Part shown: in pieces, positions 15,292 to 23,247 of the stretch
How the letters are laid out: every line of letters begins with the position of its first letter
Position numbering within the stretch: the stretch's first letter is position 1
From: Prevotella sp.
GTDB lineage: Bacteria > Bacteroidota > Bacteroidia > Bacteroidales > Bacteroidaceae
Assembly: GCA_016281055.1 (NCBI GenBank)
Contig: JAEEHW010000150.1
Coordinates: forward strand, 1-41,738
Direction: 5' to 3'
Length of the DNA stretch: 41,738 bases
The notes under the pieces: model-generated
Told to the model about the DNA's origin: nothing
Databases searched by the model: none
Seen by the model: the letters and a program-made list of their open reading frames with translations, nothing else
Position numbers and translations under genes: made by a program

Positions 15292-16980
15292 ATGAAAAGA
15301 ATAGTTATTTGGACGTTGGCGTTAGTGATGGGAACGCTGTACGCACAGGCACAGGGCGCAGGCCTCAGTCAAGGGGAAGCAGTAAAGCAGACTACCTCCA
15401 ATCCTTCGACTACTCGCAAGACATGTCCCAGTTGTGGTATCACGAAAGGAAACGTCACCTATGCGTGGCAACATGAAAGTTGGTGCCCTTATTATAGGGA
15501 ACAAGGCGGTGGCGGTTCATCGCATAAGTCGGGTAATAGCAGTTCTACAGCTTACACTGCTGCCAGTGCGGCAACTTCCGCCCTTGGCTCACTGCTTTCG
15601 GGGATGATTTCGAGCGGAAGCAAAAGCATCTCTCCTTCGCCTGTAAGGCAAAAGCAAGAAGCCGAGCAGAAAAAACTTAAAGAAAGCGTAAAAAGTGGTA
15701 GACACATGTTAATTCAATCTATGCTTGCCGATGAGAAATTCTGGGAAGTGGGCGACTATGCCGTGGTGGAAGGAAAGTATAAATACGAAGGTCGTCAGGC
15801 GTATGGTATCATAAACAAGAAGACGGGAAACTATGTGCTCGACCCAAATAAAAAAGAATATAAGGAGGGGGACTATGGTATCCATCGTCGTTTGCACCTT
15901 GGAAAGAAGATTGTAGATGTAGAGGATAAACATTTCTTACTGGCTCAGATTCGTCTCTTGCCGCCGCCTGAAGGAGACCCCAGTGGGAAGCCTTTCGTCT
16001 TCGCGGACTATATGAAAGAGTATAGAGAGAAATACAAAAATTGGGAAACTGTGAGTTGTCATTGGTTCTTGATTACCGATGACGAGAAATTAGAGCCATT
16101 GGATCGTAATGGAACTTACGCGTACAATCTTGTAAAAAGAAGAGGGAAAGTAGGTGCCTACTATCTGATGAACTATGACCACCCCTACTACGATTCCATT
16201 TCGCAGAAGCCAGATTATACAAGAGAAGTCAGATCCACAGACCTATACTGCAAGGTGCGTATCCCTATACAGTATGACAGCATAGTATCCATTGGGGATG
16301 CTTCACGCGCTTACATAGGTAAGGAGTTCGACCTATATCTTCACGATAAATATCTTTCCGATAACACGCCTTATACTAAGGCAAATGACGCAATGAAGCT
16401 GTTTGATACACTGGAGAAGAGAGTTGTCGGAAACAATACAATGTACATTGCATCTATAAATGGAAGATATGGTCTTGTAAATTCTAAGGGAGAGATTGTT
16501 CTACCGCTTGTTTATGGCAAGGGGACCAATTTTATGGATTACTATAAGACCATCTCCTACACCCTCTGGTACAAGCAGGAGGCAGCCAAGTATATCGGCA
16601 AGAAGGGCGAGTATGAGAAGACTGACCACTTCGAGGCTCGCATGAAGGATGCGAAGTTGCAGGAGGAGTATCTGCGTGAGATAATGGATGATGCTCCACA
16701 ACGCTATCTTGCCGAAAAGACAAAGGGTGGGGTGAAGCTAACCATCGGACAGTACAATGCTGACAATGAAGCCTTCCCCATCAGTATTGGAGTAGCACCC
16801 TGGAACTTCATCTTCTTGCCCGTGCCCATCGCAGAGGCAGAAGCTTTCAAGGCTTCCTTCGACAGCATCAAGGAAGAAGCAGCCAAGACTGCTCAGTTGG
16901 GCATCCGTTATGATGCGCCATCCATAGAGGCAATCACCTTTACAACCAGCGATGGAAAGAGTTATAAATATGGAGAGTGA
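15292..16980 (+). CDS. Secreted WG-repeat-like protein, paralog A
   Basis: 562 residues, function unknown. A signal peptide ends near AQAQ (residues 18-21). Residues 45-65 form a possible metal site C-P-S-C, His61, Cys65. A Ser/Ala/Gly-rich stretch follows at about 80-110. From about 145 there are WG-like beta repeats, the clearest being NGRYGLVNSKGEIVLPLVYG at about 391-410. The last 145 residues (from ISYTLWYKQEAAKYI) form a conserved Lys/Glu-rich domain I cannot name. It is a tandem paralog of the next gene: both ends and the 25 bases before the start are nearly the same, while the middle differs. Its location should be periplasmic or surface, since there is no lipobox. Confidence 0.85.
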   Translation: MKRIVIWTLALVMGTLYAQAQGAGLSQGEAVKQTTSNPSTTRKTCPSCGITKGNVTYAWQHESWCPYYREQGGGGSSHKSGNSSSTAYTAASAATSALGSLLSGMISSGSKSISPSPVRQKQEAEQKKLKESVKSGRHMLIQSMLADEKFWEVGDYAVVEGKYKYEGRQAYGIINKKTGNYVLDPNKKEYKEGDYGIHRRLHLGKKIVDVEDKHFLLAQIRLLPPPEGDPSGKPFVFADYMKEYREKYKNWETVSCHWFLITDDEKLEPLDRNGTYAYNLVKRRGKVGAYYLMNYDHPYYDSISQKPDYTREVRSTDLYCKVRIPIQYDSIVSIGDASRAYIGKEFDLYLHDKYLSDNTPYTKANDAMKLFDTLEKRVVGNNTMYIASINGRYGLVNSKGEIVLPLVYGKGTNFMDYYKTISYTLWYKQEAAKYIGKKGEYEKTDHFEARMKDAKLQEEYLREIMDDAPQRYLAEKTKGGVKLTIGQYNADNEAFPISIGVAPWNFIFLPVPIAEAEAFKASFDSIKEEAAKTAQLGIRYDAPSIEAITFTTSDGKSYKYGE

Positions 16981-17045
16981 AGATTTGAAGGTTGAGGATC
17001 CAATGGATTAGAAAGCCTATTATTAACCGATAAATATCAAGTATT

Positions 17046-18788
17046 ATGAAAAGAATAGTTATTTGGACGTTGGCGTTAGTTATGGGAACGCTATACGCAC
17101 AGGCACAGGGTGCAGGTCTCAGTCAAGGAGAGGCAGTAAAGACTCCTTCATCTAACTCCACGACAACACGTAAGACATGCCCTAGTTGTGGAATTACAAA
17201 AGGCAACGTCACCTACCCTTGGCAGCATAAGAGTTGGTGCCCTCATTATCGTGAACAAGGTGGGGGCGGTTCGTCGCATAAGTCGAGTGGTAGCAGTTCT
17301 ACTGCATATACCGCTGCCAGTGCTGTCACCTCGGCACTTGGTTCGCTGCTTTCGGGGATGATATCTAGTGGAAGCCAGAGTACATCGACACCTAAGCCAC
17401 GAAAAACGGCAGAGGAAATAAAGAATACTAAGATATGGGATTCTAAAGTATTACAGAGGTTCCGTGCTGATGAAAGATTCTGGAATGTAGGGGACTATGC
17501 CGTTGTGAAAGGCGACAAAGTAAAGGTTGGACGAACTAAAAAAACTGCCTATGGTATAAAGAATACGAAGACGGGAAACTATGTCATTAATCCGTTTAAC
17601 AAAAAACCAAAGGAAGGAGACAAAATAATTATTCGAAATGATGAAAAATCCGATTTCTTCTATGATTATATTTTACGACTTTATGAGCCACCTGCAGGCG
17701 ATCCTACCGGGAAGCCATTTATAAAATGTTATGCACTAAACCAATGGGCTATCTATACAAAAGATGGCATTCCCTATGCAGATGGAGGCGCTTGGAAATC
17801 TGACCGTGATTCAACTTGGTTTCAGATTAATGACCAAGACCAAGTGGAATGGTTAGAAGAGGTGAAATTGATACAGCATAAATATGGATCAACAGGTTAT
17901 CATGATAAAACAAGTTGTTATTATATCAAGAGAGGGGGAAAGGTTGGAATATATGTATTGGCATGGTTCGGTGACAAGTACACATACGACTCCAACGGAC
18001 TTGCAACAGGCGTGGTTTCCCAAGATTATCGTGTAGATATGATTATTCCTGTCAAGTATGACGCGATTAATCGGAAGGGCTCCTTCTACCAGGCGATGAA
18101 AGCTGATGGCTTCGACCTCTATAATGGTTGGGATTTAAAACCTGCTAATCCAGGATTAACGAAATATGACGAACTCACCAAGTATGATGACAAAAACATA
18201 TTTGGTACCAACAGACTGGAAAACCTACTGAACGAGAACAAACTGGAAGCGTTGCTGAACGGGAAATATGGGGTTGTAGATTATGAAGGACGTGTTATTA
18301 TTCCATTGATTTACGGTAGTCATAATGAACTGAAAGAAACGCTTCGCACATATAACTCTATTTCCTATACCGATTGGTACAAGCAGGAGGCAGCCAAGTA
18401 TATCGACAAGAAGGGAGAGTATGAGAAGACTGACCACTTCGAGGCTCGCATGAAGGATGCGAAGTTGCAGGAGGAGTATCTGCGTGAGATAATGGACGAT
18501 GCTCCACAACGCTATCTTGCCGAAAAGACAAAGGGAGGCGTGAAACTGACCATCGGGAAGTACGACGCCGATAATGAAGCATTCCCCATCAGTATTGGTG
18601 TGGCACCTTGGAATATATTCCTGTTGCCCGTGCCTATCGCTGAGGCAGAGGCCTTCAAGGCTTCCTTTGACGACATTAAGGAAGAGGCAGTCAAGACAGC
18701 TCAGTTAGGCATCCGTTATGATGCACCATCCATAGAGGCTATCACCTTTACAACCAGCGATGGAAAGAATTATAAATATGGAGAGTGA
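17046..18788 (+). CDS. Secreted WG-repeat-like protein, paralog B
   Basis: 580 residues, tandem paralog of the preceding gene and 65 bp after it. The first 32 residues are identical to paralog A (same signal peptide), and the possible metal site Cys45, Cys48, His61, Cys65 is kept at the same positions. The middle (about 115-430) is only distantly similar, with shared anchors GDYAVVKG, GDPTGKPF and NGKYGVVDYEGRVIIPLIYG (a WG repeat). The final 145 residues are over 90 percent identical to A. It shares the A leader (TAACCGATAAATATCAAG) but I see no promoter of its own, so it is probably read from the promoter at 15219. Role unknown. Confidence 0.85.
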   Translation: MKRIVIWTLALVMGTLYAQAQGAGLSQGEAVKTPSSNSTTTRKTCPSCGITKGNVTYPWQHKSWCPHYREQGGGGSSHKSSGSSSTAYTAASAVTSALGSLLSGMISSGSQSTSTPKPRKTAEEIKNTKIWDSKVLQRFRADERFWNVGDYAVVKGDKVKVGRTKKTAYGIKNTKTGNYVINPFNKKPKEGDKIIIRNDEKSDFFYDYILRLYEPPAGDPTGKPFIKCYALNQWAIYTKDGIPYADGGAWKSDRDSTWFQINDQDQVEWLEEVKLIQHKYGSTGYHDKTSCYYIKRGGKVGIYVLAWFGDKYTYDSNGLATGVVSQDYRVDMIIPVKYDAINRKGSFYQAMKADGFDLYNGWDLKPANPGLTKYDELTKYDDKNIFGTNRLENLLNENKLEALLNGKYGVVDYEGRVIIPLIYGSHNELKETLRTYNSISYTDWYKQEAAKYIDKKGEYEKTDHFEARMKDAKLQEEYLREIMDDAPQRYLAEKTKGGVKLTIGKYDADNEAFPISIGVAPWNIFLLPVPIAEAEAFKASFDDIKEEAVKTAQLGIRYDAPSIEAITFTTSDGKNYKYGE

Positions 18789-18853
18789 AGATTTTCAAAT
18801 GAAAAGGCCGTAACAAAAAAGATAATGCAATAACCAAACAAAAGATTAAAACT

Positions 18854-19360
18854 ATGCGAAGTTTAACACTATTATTCGCCCTTTTCGTCAGTGTGCTGTC
18901 AATAGGGGCACAGACTCCGAAAGGACCCGAAACGGAATACGTAATGACCCTCAACGTGAAGTTAGGCCAGGCATACGGCGTGGGAAAGACAGCTAAGGGC
19001 AACCGTTTCATCGTTCCCATCACGGGAGGAACATTTGAAGGACCAAACATCAAGGGTGAGGTGCTTGAAGGCGGTGCTGACTACCAGTTGCAGAACATGG
19101 AAGCCGGCAGGACAGAGATAGAGGCCATCTACTGCATAAGAACCGATGACGGTGTCACAATCCACATCCGCAACTGCGGTCTTATATGCAGTGGAAAAGA
19201 TGCCGACGGCAAGCCGTCTTTCTATTTCCGTTGCGCCCCAAAGTTTGAAGCGCCAATAGACAGCAAGTACGCATGGCTCAACAATGCCCTGTTCCTCTGC
19301 GAACCGGCAATGGACGGTCCACAAGGTGGCATCAAACTCAATGTGTGGAAAGTGAAGTAA
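18854..19360 (+). CDS. Secreted DUF3237-family protein
   Basis: 168 residues. A signal peptide ends at SIGAQ (about residue 20). The rest follows the DUF3237 pattern: GNRFIVPITGGTFEGPNIKGEVLEGGADYQ at about 53-83, then EIEAIYCIRTDDGVTIHIRNCG. The family forms small beta-barrels and has no established activity. Most members I know of lack a signal peptide, so export is a variation. It lies 65 bp after paralog B on the same strand and 25 bp before folA, without a visible promoter, so a shared transcript is likely. Confidence 0.82.
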   Translation: MRSLTLLFALFVSVLSIGAQTPKGPETEYVMTLNVKLGQAYGVGKTAKGNRFIVPITGGTFEGPNIKGEVLEGGADYQLQNMEAGRTEIEAIYCIRTDDGVTIHIRNCGLICSGKDADGKPSFYFRCAPKFEAPIDSKYAWLNNALFLCEPAMDGPQGGIKLNVWKVK

Positions 19361-19385
19361 TAATAAAAAAGTACCCCAAGAAGAT

Positions 19386-19865
19386 ATGCGAATAAACATT
19401 ATTGCTGCCGTGGCACGCAACCGTGCCATCGGCAACGACAACAAACTGCTGTACTGGTTGCCTAATGATTTGAAAAGGTTCAAGGCATTGACTACAGGAC
19501 ACACAATAATAATGGGCAGGAAGACTTTTGACTCCCTGCCCAAAGGTGCTTTGCCCAACCGCCGCAATGTGGTGGTGTCGCGCACGGTGAAAGAACTGCC
19601 CGGCTGTGAGGTGTTCGCATCGCTCGACGAAGCATTGCGCCACTGTGCGGTTGATGAAGATGTGTATGTTATCGGTGGGGCTTCCATCTATGAGCAGGCA
19701 CTGCCGCTGGCCGACCGCCTATGCCTGACGGAGATAGACGACACGCCGGCTGAGGCCGATGTGTTCTTTCCATCATACGACGGTTGGCATGAGGTAAGCC
19801 GTGAGGAACACGACACCGATGAGAAGCATGCCCAGCGATATGCTTTCGTAGATTACGAGAGATAA
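19386..19865 (+). CDS. folA: Dihydrofolate reductase
   Basis: Reduces dihydrofolate to tetrahydrofolate with NADPH, in the cytoplasm. 159 residues, the usual length. Visible features: INIIAAVARNRAIGNDNKL at the N-terminus, the active-site Asp28 in WLPNDLKRFK, the NADPH-binding IIMGRKTFDSLP, NRRNVVVSR, and VYVIGGASIYEQALPLADRLCLTEID. It is the last gene of the rightward group; four bases separate its stop from that of the convergent vWA gene. Confidence 0.97.
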   Translation: MRINIIAAVARNRAIGNDNKLLYWLPNDLKRFKALTTGHTIIMGRKTFDSLPKGALPNRRNVVVSRTVKELPGCEVFASLDEALRHCAVDEDVYVIGGASIYEQALPLADRLCLTEIDDTPAEADVFFPSYDGWHEVSREEHDTDEKHAQRYAFVDYER

Positions 19866-19869
19866 CAGG

Positions 19870-20520
19870 TTAGTCTTCCTCGAAATATGTTCCGGAGGCC
19901 ATTGCGCAACCACAGGCTATTTGTCCGTTATAACGGGCGCGGCTTTTGCGATCGCGTTGGAACATCTGTCGTGTTGACTCCTCATCCTCAGTGAAGGCAA
20001 GGTGGTTGTCTATGGCCATGCTGCCAGCCATACCCTCCACGTCGAGGTTATCAGTGCCGATGAGGGTGAAGGTCCATCCCTGTTTCTTCAGTTTCTCAAT
20101 GAGGTTTTTCACCATGGTGAGGTTGTATTCCTTGCTGCAGTTCTCCTCTCCGTCGGTGATGATGGTAACCAAAACATTATCGTCGGCAGTGGTCTGGGCG
20201 TTCAGTTTGGCTATGCCCTGACCGATGGCATCGTATAGTGGAGTGGCGGCACGGGGACAATAGCTTGCAGACGACAGTGGTTTTGCGTTGTCGGCGCAGA
20301 CATTATCGTAGTGAACCTTGAAGTGTTGGCTGTCAAAGGTTATCAATGTGAGGCGCTGCTCTATGTCTGGGTGCTGTTTCTGCATGGTCTGACAGGTGGT
20401 GATGGTCTCGTTCATGCCTGCGAGAGCCTCGCGTTGTATGATACTCATAGAACCAGACTCGTCAACGATTACAAGGTTGAAAACTCTCTTCTTCTGTGTT
20501 GTTGCGGTTTCGTTTTTCAT
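19870..20520 (-). CDS. von Willebrand factor A domain protein (TerY-like)
   Basis: 216 residues, essentially a single vWA domain. The metal-ion-dependent adhesion site is complete: DESGSMS (Asp20, Ser22, Ser24), then ATPLYDAIG with the threonine, and ITDGEENCS with the aspartate. There is no signal peptide or membrane segment, so it acts in the cytoplasm. The arrangement resembles TerY of tellurite/stress systems, but no other ter genes are near, so the exact role is open. It is transcribed divergently from the sigma-like fusion gene, with 149 bases between the starts. Confidence 0.88.
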   Translation of the reverse strand: MKNETATTQKKRVFNLVIVDESGSMSIIQREALAGMNETITTCQTMQKQHPDIEQRLTLITFDSQHFKVHYDNVCADNAKPLSSASYCPRAATPLYDAIGQGIAKLNAQTTADDNVLVTIITDGEENCSKEYNLTMVKNLIEKLKKQGWTFTLIGTDNLDVEGMAGSMAIDNHLAFTEDEESTRQMFQRDRKSRARYNGQIACGCAMASGTYFEED

Positions 20521-20657
20521 TTTGTTTTCCCTTTCTTTTCTTTAGATTGTTGAACATGGATTGTTTTTAAAAGACGTCTTTATCTATATAAAAGAATTTT
20601 ATGTGGAAAAATTAAGCACACGGTGAGCAAAAAGTTTTTTTTATGGAAAAAAACATA

Positions 20658-20665
20658 TAACTTTG
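20658..20665 (+). promoter_or_regulatory. -7 element immediately before a start codon (leaderless candidate)
   Basis: TAACTTTG ends only four bases before the ATG at 20670. The -33 region is a poor T-rich match (20634-20638). With the usual spacing, transcription would start on or next to the A of the ATG. Confidence 0.6.
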
Positions 20666-20669
20666 CATT

Positions 20670-21737
20670 ATGGACGACGAAAGAATAATAAAGCTGCTGT
20701 GCACTTATGATGCCGACGTGACTAAGAAATATTTCTATAGTTACTGTCGTCGTGCATATCACATCTTCGACCGTAAGTATAATCTACATTCGAAGGCGGG
20801 TATGGATTTCTATTCATTGGCGCATGAGTATTACCTGCATTTGATGAAACACCAGTTTAAGCCATTGTTGGACAAACCAGATAATGTTCCACTCTCCACA
20901 TGGATGACGCGCGGTTTCCATTTTGTGGTGCTCGATGCATTGAAAGAATACAACCGTGAGTTTGATGGTAAGACGTTGAGCGATTCTGGTACGGTGCTTG
21001 ACTATGTACGCTCGTCAGATCATGAAGAAGGACTGCTGCTACAGGTGGCTGATGCTGTAGCTGCGCACTATGGTTCCGACCGCATTATGCAGGCGATAGC
21101 CCACATGGTGCTGTATGCAGGTTTCAAACAGAAAGAAGCGGCGGCGCAGTTCGGCTTGACGCCCTCTGCTGTAAACCAGCGTGTAAAGAAGATGATGGAT
21201 GAAGTGGTCATACCATTTGTGATAGAAAACTATGGTCATGGCATATATTATGGTAAGACCGTAACACCGTCATGTGGCATGACACCAAGGTATATGGGTG
21301 GTGCAATATATGCCGATATGGATATGGCTGTTATGGAAGAAACAGAAAGAAATATGGATATGAGAAGAATTACACCGGCGATGGTGACATCGCTGAAACC
21401 GAACGAAGTGTTCGTGTTTGGAAGCAATTTGGATGGCTGGCACGGTGGCGGTGCTGCACGTGCGGCTTACAAGAATTTCGGTGCCGTATGGGGACAAGGT
21501 GTGGGACTGCAGGGACAGTCGTATGCCATCCCAACAATGCAGGGTGGGGTGGAAACAATAAAACCCTATGTTGACGAGTTTATAACATTCGCCAAGCAGC
21601 ATCCCGAACAGAATTTCCTCGTAACCCCTATTGGCTGCGGTATAGCAGGCTTTACACCGGAGGAGATAGCTCCGCTGTTTGAAGAAGCGAAGGAGTTGGA
21701 GAATGTATGGCTGCCGGAAAGTTTCCTCGACTGCTGA
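20670..21737 (+). CDS. Sigma-like HTH protein fused to an A1S_2505/macro-like domain
   Basis: 355 residues in two parts. Residues 1-180 resemble a sigma-70-type factor: a region 2-like helical part (DFYSLAHEYYLHLM, LSTWMTRGFHFVVLDALKEYNR) and an HTH at about 151-176 (FKQKEAAAQFGLTPSAVNQRVKKM). A linker rich in Met/Gly (about 185-233) leads to residues 234-355, which match the A1S_2505 phage-associated family as I recall it: VFVFGSNLDGWHGGGAARAA, GVGLQGQSYAIPTM, FLVTPIGCGIAGF and EIAPLF. The GGGAARAA and GCGIAGF loops are reminiscent of macro domains that bind ADP-ribose; that is inference. The frame is open throughout. It is divergent from the vWA gene. Confidence 0.82.
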   Translation: MDDERIIKLLCTYDADVTKKYFYSYCRRAYHIFDRKYNLHSKAGMDFYSLAHEYYLHLMKHQFKPLLDKPDNVPLSTWMTRGFHFVVLDALKEYNREFDGKTLSDSGTVLDYVRSSDHEEGLLLQVADAVAAHYGSDRIMQAIAHMVLYAGFKQKEAAAQFGLTPSAVNQRVKKMMDEVVIPFVIENYGHGIYYGKTVTPSCGMTPRYMGGAIYADMDMAVMEETERNMDMRRITPAMVTSLKPNEVFVFGSNLDGWHGGGAARAAYKNFGAVWGQGVGLQGQSYAIPTMQGGVETIKPYVDEFITFAKQHPEQNFLVTPIGCGIAGFTPEEIAPLFEEAKELENVWLPESFLDC

Positions 21738-21775
21738 TCCCAGAGGGATTAAATGTCAGCAAATCCAGAATAAGC

Positions 21776-23125
21776 TCAGATGATTCCTATCTGTTTTAGG
21801 AAGGTAATGGCAATGCCTATAGGGCATACAAAGCGCACGAGGATGAAGAAAATGTTGACAGCAATGCGTTTCCAAGGATAGAGCCCGTGGGAATTCAACT
21901 GACGTATGACTGTGCGGCGTGGCATCAGCCATCCCACAAGCAGCGTGGTCATGAAGGCTCCGAAAGGCAACAGTATGTTGGAGGTAAGAGCATCGAAGTT
22001 GCTGAACAGACTCTTGCCCATCACTCCCATCGGCACAGGTCCCATGCTCAAGGCACTCAGTATGCCAATGATGCAGCAAACGATGGTGACGCATATAGCT
22101 GCTTTGTGTCGCCCTATGTGCAGTTCCTCTGAGAGAAGTGAGGTGCCAATCTCATGCATGGAGATGGTGGAGGTAAGGGCTGCCAGGGTCAGCAAGGAGA
22201 AAAAGAGTATTGCCACGACGAATGCCACAGGGTGGGGGAAAGCCTCGGTGAATACGCTCGGCAGTGTCAGGAAGATAAGATTCGGTCCGGCATCAGGCTT
22301 TACCCCCACTGAGAACGCTGCTGGGAAAATCATAAGTCCCGCCATGATTGCCACGCCGCAGTCGATGGAGGCAATCTCGGCAGATGAACGCAACAGGTTT
22401 GTCTCGTCCTTGAAATAGGCAGCGTATGTACACAGGCATGCTGTGCCGAGACTGATGGAGAAGAAAGCCTGGCCGAGAGCCTCGAACACCACCTTTCCAG
22501 TAATTTTCGAGAAATCGGGTTTGAAGAGAAACTCCACCCCCTGCCATGCGCCAGGCAGTGAGCATGAAGCACAGATGATGACAATAAGTAGGATGAACAG
22601 CAGAGGCATCATCAATTTTGAAGCCTTCTCAATGCCGCCCTGCACGCCGCGAACAACAATGCTGTGCGTCAGGAATATGAAGATGACAGACATGACAGAC
22701 GGTATCCATGCATTGCCTACCAAAGACTCGAAGTTATTATTGATGGTATGTGCATCACCAAGAACATTTCCCATTATGGCCTGCAGCAGGTAATATATGC
22801 ACCAGCCCGCCACAACACTGTAGAAACCAAGAATGATGATGGCACAGAGCATTCCTATGATACCTATGCCACCCCAGAGTTTGTGTCGGCCTGCTTTCAT
22901 GTATGACCGCATGGCATTGCATCCGCCACTGCGCCCGACGATGAATTCGCTCATCATGCCTGGCAACCCCAGCAGTAGAGTGCAAATGATATAAACGAAG
23001 ATGAAAGCGGCTCCACCGTTCTCGCCAGTGGTGGTGGGGAAACGCCAGATGTTGCCAAGACCAACGGCTGAACCAGCTGTTGCAAGTATAAGACCGATGC
23101 GTGATGCGAATTTTGCCTTTGCCAT
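21776..23125 (-). CDS. Sodium-dependent transporter of the SNF/NSS family
   Basis: Inner-membrane sodium-coupled symporter of the LeuT/MhsT family, probably for amino acids; substrate not readable. 449 residues with 11-12 hydrophobic segments. The N-terminus carries the family signature RIGLILATAGSAVGLGNIWRFP with the unwound TM1 sodium site, followed by ENGGAAFIFVY and GLPGMMSEFIVGR. It has its own promoter, back to back with the acyltransferase promoter at 23177-23210. No neighbour is functionally linked. Confidence 0.94.
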   Translation of the reverse strand: MAKAKFASRIGLILATAGSAVGLGNIWRFPTTTGENGGAAFIFVYIICTLLLGLPGMMSEFIVGRSGGCNAMRSYMKAGRHKLWGGIGIIGMLCAIIILGFYSVVAGWCIYYLLQAIMGNVLGDAHTINNNFESLVGNAWIPSVMSVIFIFLTHSIVVRGVQGGIEKASKLMMPLLFILLIVIICASCSLPGAWQGVEFLFKPDFSKITGKVVFEALGQAFFSISLGTACLCTYAAYFKDETNLLRSSAEIASIDCGVAIMAGLMIFPAAFSVGVKPDAGPNLIFLTLPSVFTEAFPHPVAFVVAILFFSLLTLAALTSTISMHEIGTSLLSEELHIGRHKAAICVTIVCCIIGILSALSMGPVPMGVMGKSLFSNFDALTSNILLPFGAFMTTLLVGWLMPRRTVIRQLNSHGLYPWKRIAVNIFFILVRFVCPIGIAITFLKQIGII

Positions 23126-23176
23126 ACTATATAATGTCAGAAATATGCTTTGTTATTTGTTTTATTTCTTTCTTAA

Positions 23177-23210
23177 TTTGCAAAATTACAAAAAAAAATG
23201 TAATTTTGCA
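23177..23210. promoter_or_regulatory. Bidirectional promoter inside a 12-bp dyad
   Basis: Rightward: TTTG 23177-23180, 20 bases, TAATTTTG 23201-23208. Leftward: TAATTTTG on the minus strand at 23181-23188. The two -7 elements form a perfect inverted repeat, TGCAAAATTACA (23179-23190) and TGTAATTTTGCA (23199-23210), around eight A. It serves the transporter (left) and the acyltransferase (right). Confidence 0.75.
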
Positions 23211-23247
23211 TAGGTATTCTGTATTTATTACTGTATAAGATTATTTA

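Noticed and set aside
18962..19687. 241-codon open frame opposite DUF3237 and folA
   Set aside because: Spans two genes with clear family motifs on the other strand.
19870..20520. Full tellurite-resistance (ter) operon
   Set aside because: The vWA protein resembles TerY, but no TerD, TerC or kinase/phosphatase genes are adjacent.
19870..21737. Phage or prophage remnant, because A1S_2505 proteins are called phage-associated
   Set aside because: No integrase, capsid, tail or lysis gene and no attachment-site repeats are near.
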